A DNA stretch of 8,527 bases from Actinomycetota bacterium (GTDB taxonomy: Bacteria; Actinomycetota; Thermoleophilia; Gaiellales; Gaiellaceae). The position numbers and the translations under genes were made by a program. The first letter of the stretch is position 1. The number at the start of each line of letters is the position of its first letter. The stretch is taken from NCBI GenBank assembly GCA_013813345.1, contig JACCRW010000456.1, positions 1-8,527 on the forward strand. The letters are read 5' to 3'. Shown piece by piece: positions 7,284-8,527 of this stretch. The notes beneath the pieces are model-generated. The model did no database searches. It had not been told where the DNA came from and worked only from the letters and a program-made list of their open reading frames with translations.

Positions 7284-8300
7284 ATGGCGATCCCCCCGCT
7301 CCTCGACGCGCTTCTGCGCGCTCACGGCCCGGTCGGGCACGAGCACCTCGCCCACGACGTCGTTCGCTCCGCGCTGGCGGGAGTCGCCGAAGTGGAGACG
7401 GACGCAATCGGCAACCTCGTCGCGCGCCGGGCCGGCGACACGGGTGCGCCCCGGCTCGCGCTCTTCGCCCACCTGGACGTCGTGGGGCTCGCCGTCTCGC
7501 ATATCGGCGACGACGGGCTGCTCTCCGTGCACGCGCTCGCGCCCTGGCACGCAGCGATCGCGTATGGCCAGCGGGTCGAGATCTGGACGGCACACGGCGC
7601 CAGGCCCGGAGTGGTCGCCCTGCGATCGGCCGACGCCGAGAAGATCGAGTGGAGCAGCCTCTACGTGGACATCGGCGCGCGGTCCGGAGAGGAGGCGCGC
7701 GAGCTCGCCGCGCCGGGCGATCCGATGATCCCGATCGCGCCGCCGCTCGAGCTTGCGGCCGGGCGCGTTTCCTCGCGCAGCCTCGACAACCGGGCCGGGG
7801 TGTACGTCGCGCTCGAGGTCTTCCGCAGGCTGGAAGGCGAAGGAGTCGCCCTCATAGCCGCGGCCCACGAGGAGCTCGGCGGCCACGGTTCCCGCGTGGC
7901 GGCCCACGCGCTGCGGCCGGAGGTCGCGATCGCCATCGACGTCACCTATGCGACTGATGTTCCCGGTGGAGACGCGCACGAGGCCGGGGCGCACCGGCTC
8001 GGCGGCGGCGTCGCGATCTTCCGGGGGCCGACGGTTCACCCGCGCGTCTACGAGCTGCTGGTCGAGGCGGCGCGCGACGAGGGAATCTCCACCACGGTCG
8101 AGACCGGCTCGAAGACCGCCACCGATGCCGACAGCGTCTTCGCCTCGGGCAACGGGATCCCGTGCGGCGTCGTCTCGATCCCGCTCCGCAACATGCACTC
8201 GCCGATCGAGATCGTCGAGCTCGCCGACCTCGAAGCGTGCGTTCGGCTCGTCGTCGCGTTCGCTCGGCTGCTCGAGCCCGGCGCATCCTTCGCTCGCTAG
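7284..8300 (+). CDS. M42-family metallopeptidase (FrvX-like aminopeptidase)
   Basis: This 338-residue protein is near the usual M42 length of 340-370. M42 enzymes are dinuclear metal aminopeptidases of the cytosol, often assembled as large tetrahedral dodecamers that trim peptides. The ligand set is complete: FAHLD with His63 and Asp65, SLDNRAG with bridging Asp168, AAHEELGGHGS with catalytic Glu196 and metal-binding Glu197, AIDVTYATD with Asp219, and NMHSPIEIVE with His305. GSKTATDADSVFASGNGIP (275-293) matches the family TDA...G.P block. Residues about 68-155 correspond to the inserted dimerisation domain. Substrate preference cannot be told, and some relatives are annotated as glucanases by history. 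The ATG at 7284 begins the conserved N-terminal helix. The gene diverges from trpE and is followed by a thiolase gene after 9 bases. Confidence 0.92.
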   Translation: MAIPPLLDALLRAHGPVGHEHLAHDVVRSALAGVAEVETDAIGNLVARRAGDTGAPRLALFAHLDVVGLAVSHIGDDGLLSVHALAPWHAAIAYGQRVEIWTAHGARPGVVALRSADAEKIEWSSLYVDIGARSGEEARELAAPGDPMIPIAPPLELAAGRVSSRSLDNRAGVYVALEVFRRLEGEGVALIAAAHEELGGHGSRVAAHALRPEVAIAIDVTYATDVPGGDAHEAGAHRLGGGVAIFRGPTVHPRVYELLVEAARDEGISTTVETGSKTATDADSVFASGNGIPCGVVSIPLRNMHSPIEIVELADLEACVRLVVAFARLLEPGASFAR

Positions 8301-8303
8301 GCT
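8298..8303 (+). promoter_or_regulatory. candidate -10 box for the thiolase gene
   Basis: TAGGCT fits TANNNT and ends 6 bases before the GTG at 8310. Its TAG is the stop codon of the M42 gene. The intervening GGATCC is at best a weak ribosome binding site (GGA). Cotranscription with the M42 gene is the alternative. Confidence 0.3.
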
Positions 8304-8309
8304 GGATCC

Positions 8310-8527
8310 GTGAGCCGCTCCGTCATCGTCGCCGCCGTCAGGACGCCGTTCGGCAAGCTCGGCGGCGGGCTCGCGAAGCACGAGGCGACAGAGCTGGGCT
8401 CGCTTGCGATCCGCGCCGCCCTCGACCGGGTGGGAATCGAGAACGACGAGGTCGAGTACGTGATCATGGGCCAGGTTCTGCAGGCCGGAGCCGGGCAGGC
8501 GCCTGCGCGCCAGGCGGCGATCGGCGC
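8310..8527 (+). CDS. acetyl-CoA C-acetyltransferase (thiolase), 5' part only
   Basis: The first 72 codons are present and the frame is open at the window edge. The N-terminus VSRSVIVAAVRTPFGKLGGG and the later VIMGQVLQAGAGQAPARQA are the standard thiolase N-terminal signature. Thiolases condense two acetyl-CoA to acetoacetyl-CoA or cleave 3-ketoacyl-CoA. The reactive cysteine (near residue 90 in the family) lies beyond the window, so integrity cannot be judged. MGQVLQAG-type wording is most like the biosynthetic acetyl-CoA acetyltransferase group, but a fatty-acid-oxidation FadA type is not excluded. The GTG start at 8310 lies 9 bases after the M42 stop and fits the family N-terminus without extension. 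Confidence 0.9.
   Translation, partial: MSRSVIVAAVRTPFGKLGGGLAKHEATELGSLAIRAALDRVGIENDEVEYVIMGQVLQAGAGQAPARQAAIG

Noticed and set aside
7200..7400. trp leader peptide with attenuator, or T-box, upstream of trpE
   Set aside because: The upstream DNA is M42 coding sequence; I see no run of Trp codons or paired terminator hairpins.
7272..8381. Upstream extension of the trpE frame across the M42 gene
   Set aside because: The frame stays open but has no TrpE likeness before the ATG at 7271 and lies antisense to a peptidase with all its metal ligands.

Overview
The window is high-GC DNA, about 70% by eye, with strong G/C in third codon positions. Gene content and style suggest a high-GC actinobacterial lineage, possibly Thermoleophilia-like. 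The grounds are tightly overlapping genes, frequent GTG starts and TANNNT boxes placed right before start codons. This taxonomic guess is inference only. I see no mobile element, CRISPR array, tRNA or rRNA.

Most of the window (7271 down to 949, minus strand) is one complete tryptophan biosynthesis operon in the order trpE, trpG, trpD, trpCF (fused), trpB, a GNAT acetyltransferase, trpA. An AlgH/YqgE-family gene follows 11 bases after trpA. Every junction from trpE to trpA overlaps: 10 nt E/G, 4 nt G/D, 11 nt D/CF, 4 nt CF/B, 4 nt B/GNAT, 4 nt GNAT/A. Together the enzymes convert chorismate and glutamine to anthranilate (TrpE/TrpG), add phosphoribose (TrpD), isomerise and close the indole ring (TrpCF), and make tryptophan from indole-3-glycerol phosphate and serine (TrpA/TrpB). 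Several of the enzymes are shorter than usual (TrpE 413, TrpA 235, and a TrpF domain of about 164 residues).

On the plus strand, starting only 12 bases from the trpE start, lies a divergent M42-family metallopeptidase gene (7284-8300). It is followed after 9 bases by the 5' end of an acetyl-CoA acetyltransferase (thiolase) gene that runs off the window.

The left 403 bases hold no gene I can name. They contain short minus-strand reading frames that seem to break into one another, and a 9-bp-stem hairpin at 240-261 that may end the trp/algH transcript.

The points most worth a second look are: the GNAT gene inserted between trpB and trpA; the TrpC-TrpF fusion with an eroded TrpF half; a trpG that seems to start at CTG behind a perfect Shine-Dalgarno; a 19-bp AT-rich perfect palindrome inside trpE; and TAG-N-Y-T boxes 6-8 nt before three start codons, suggesting leaderless transcripts. 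I did not find a wholly new multi-gene system; the novelty is in how a known pathway is arranged and trimmed.
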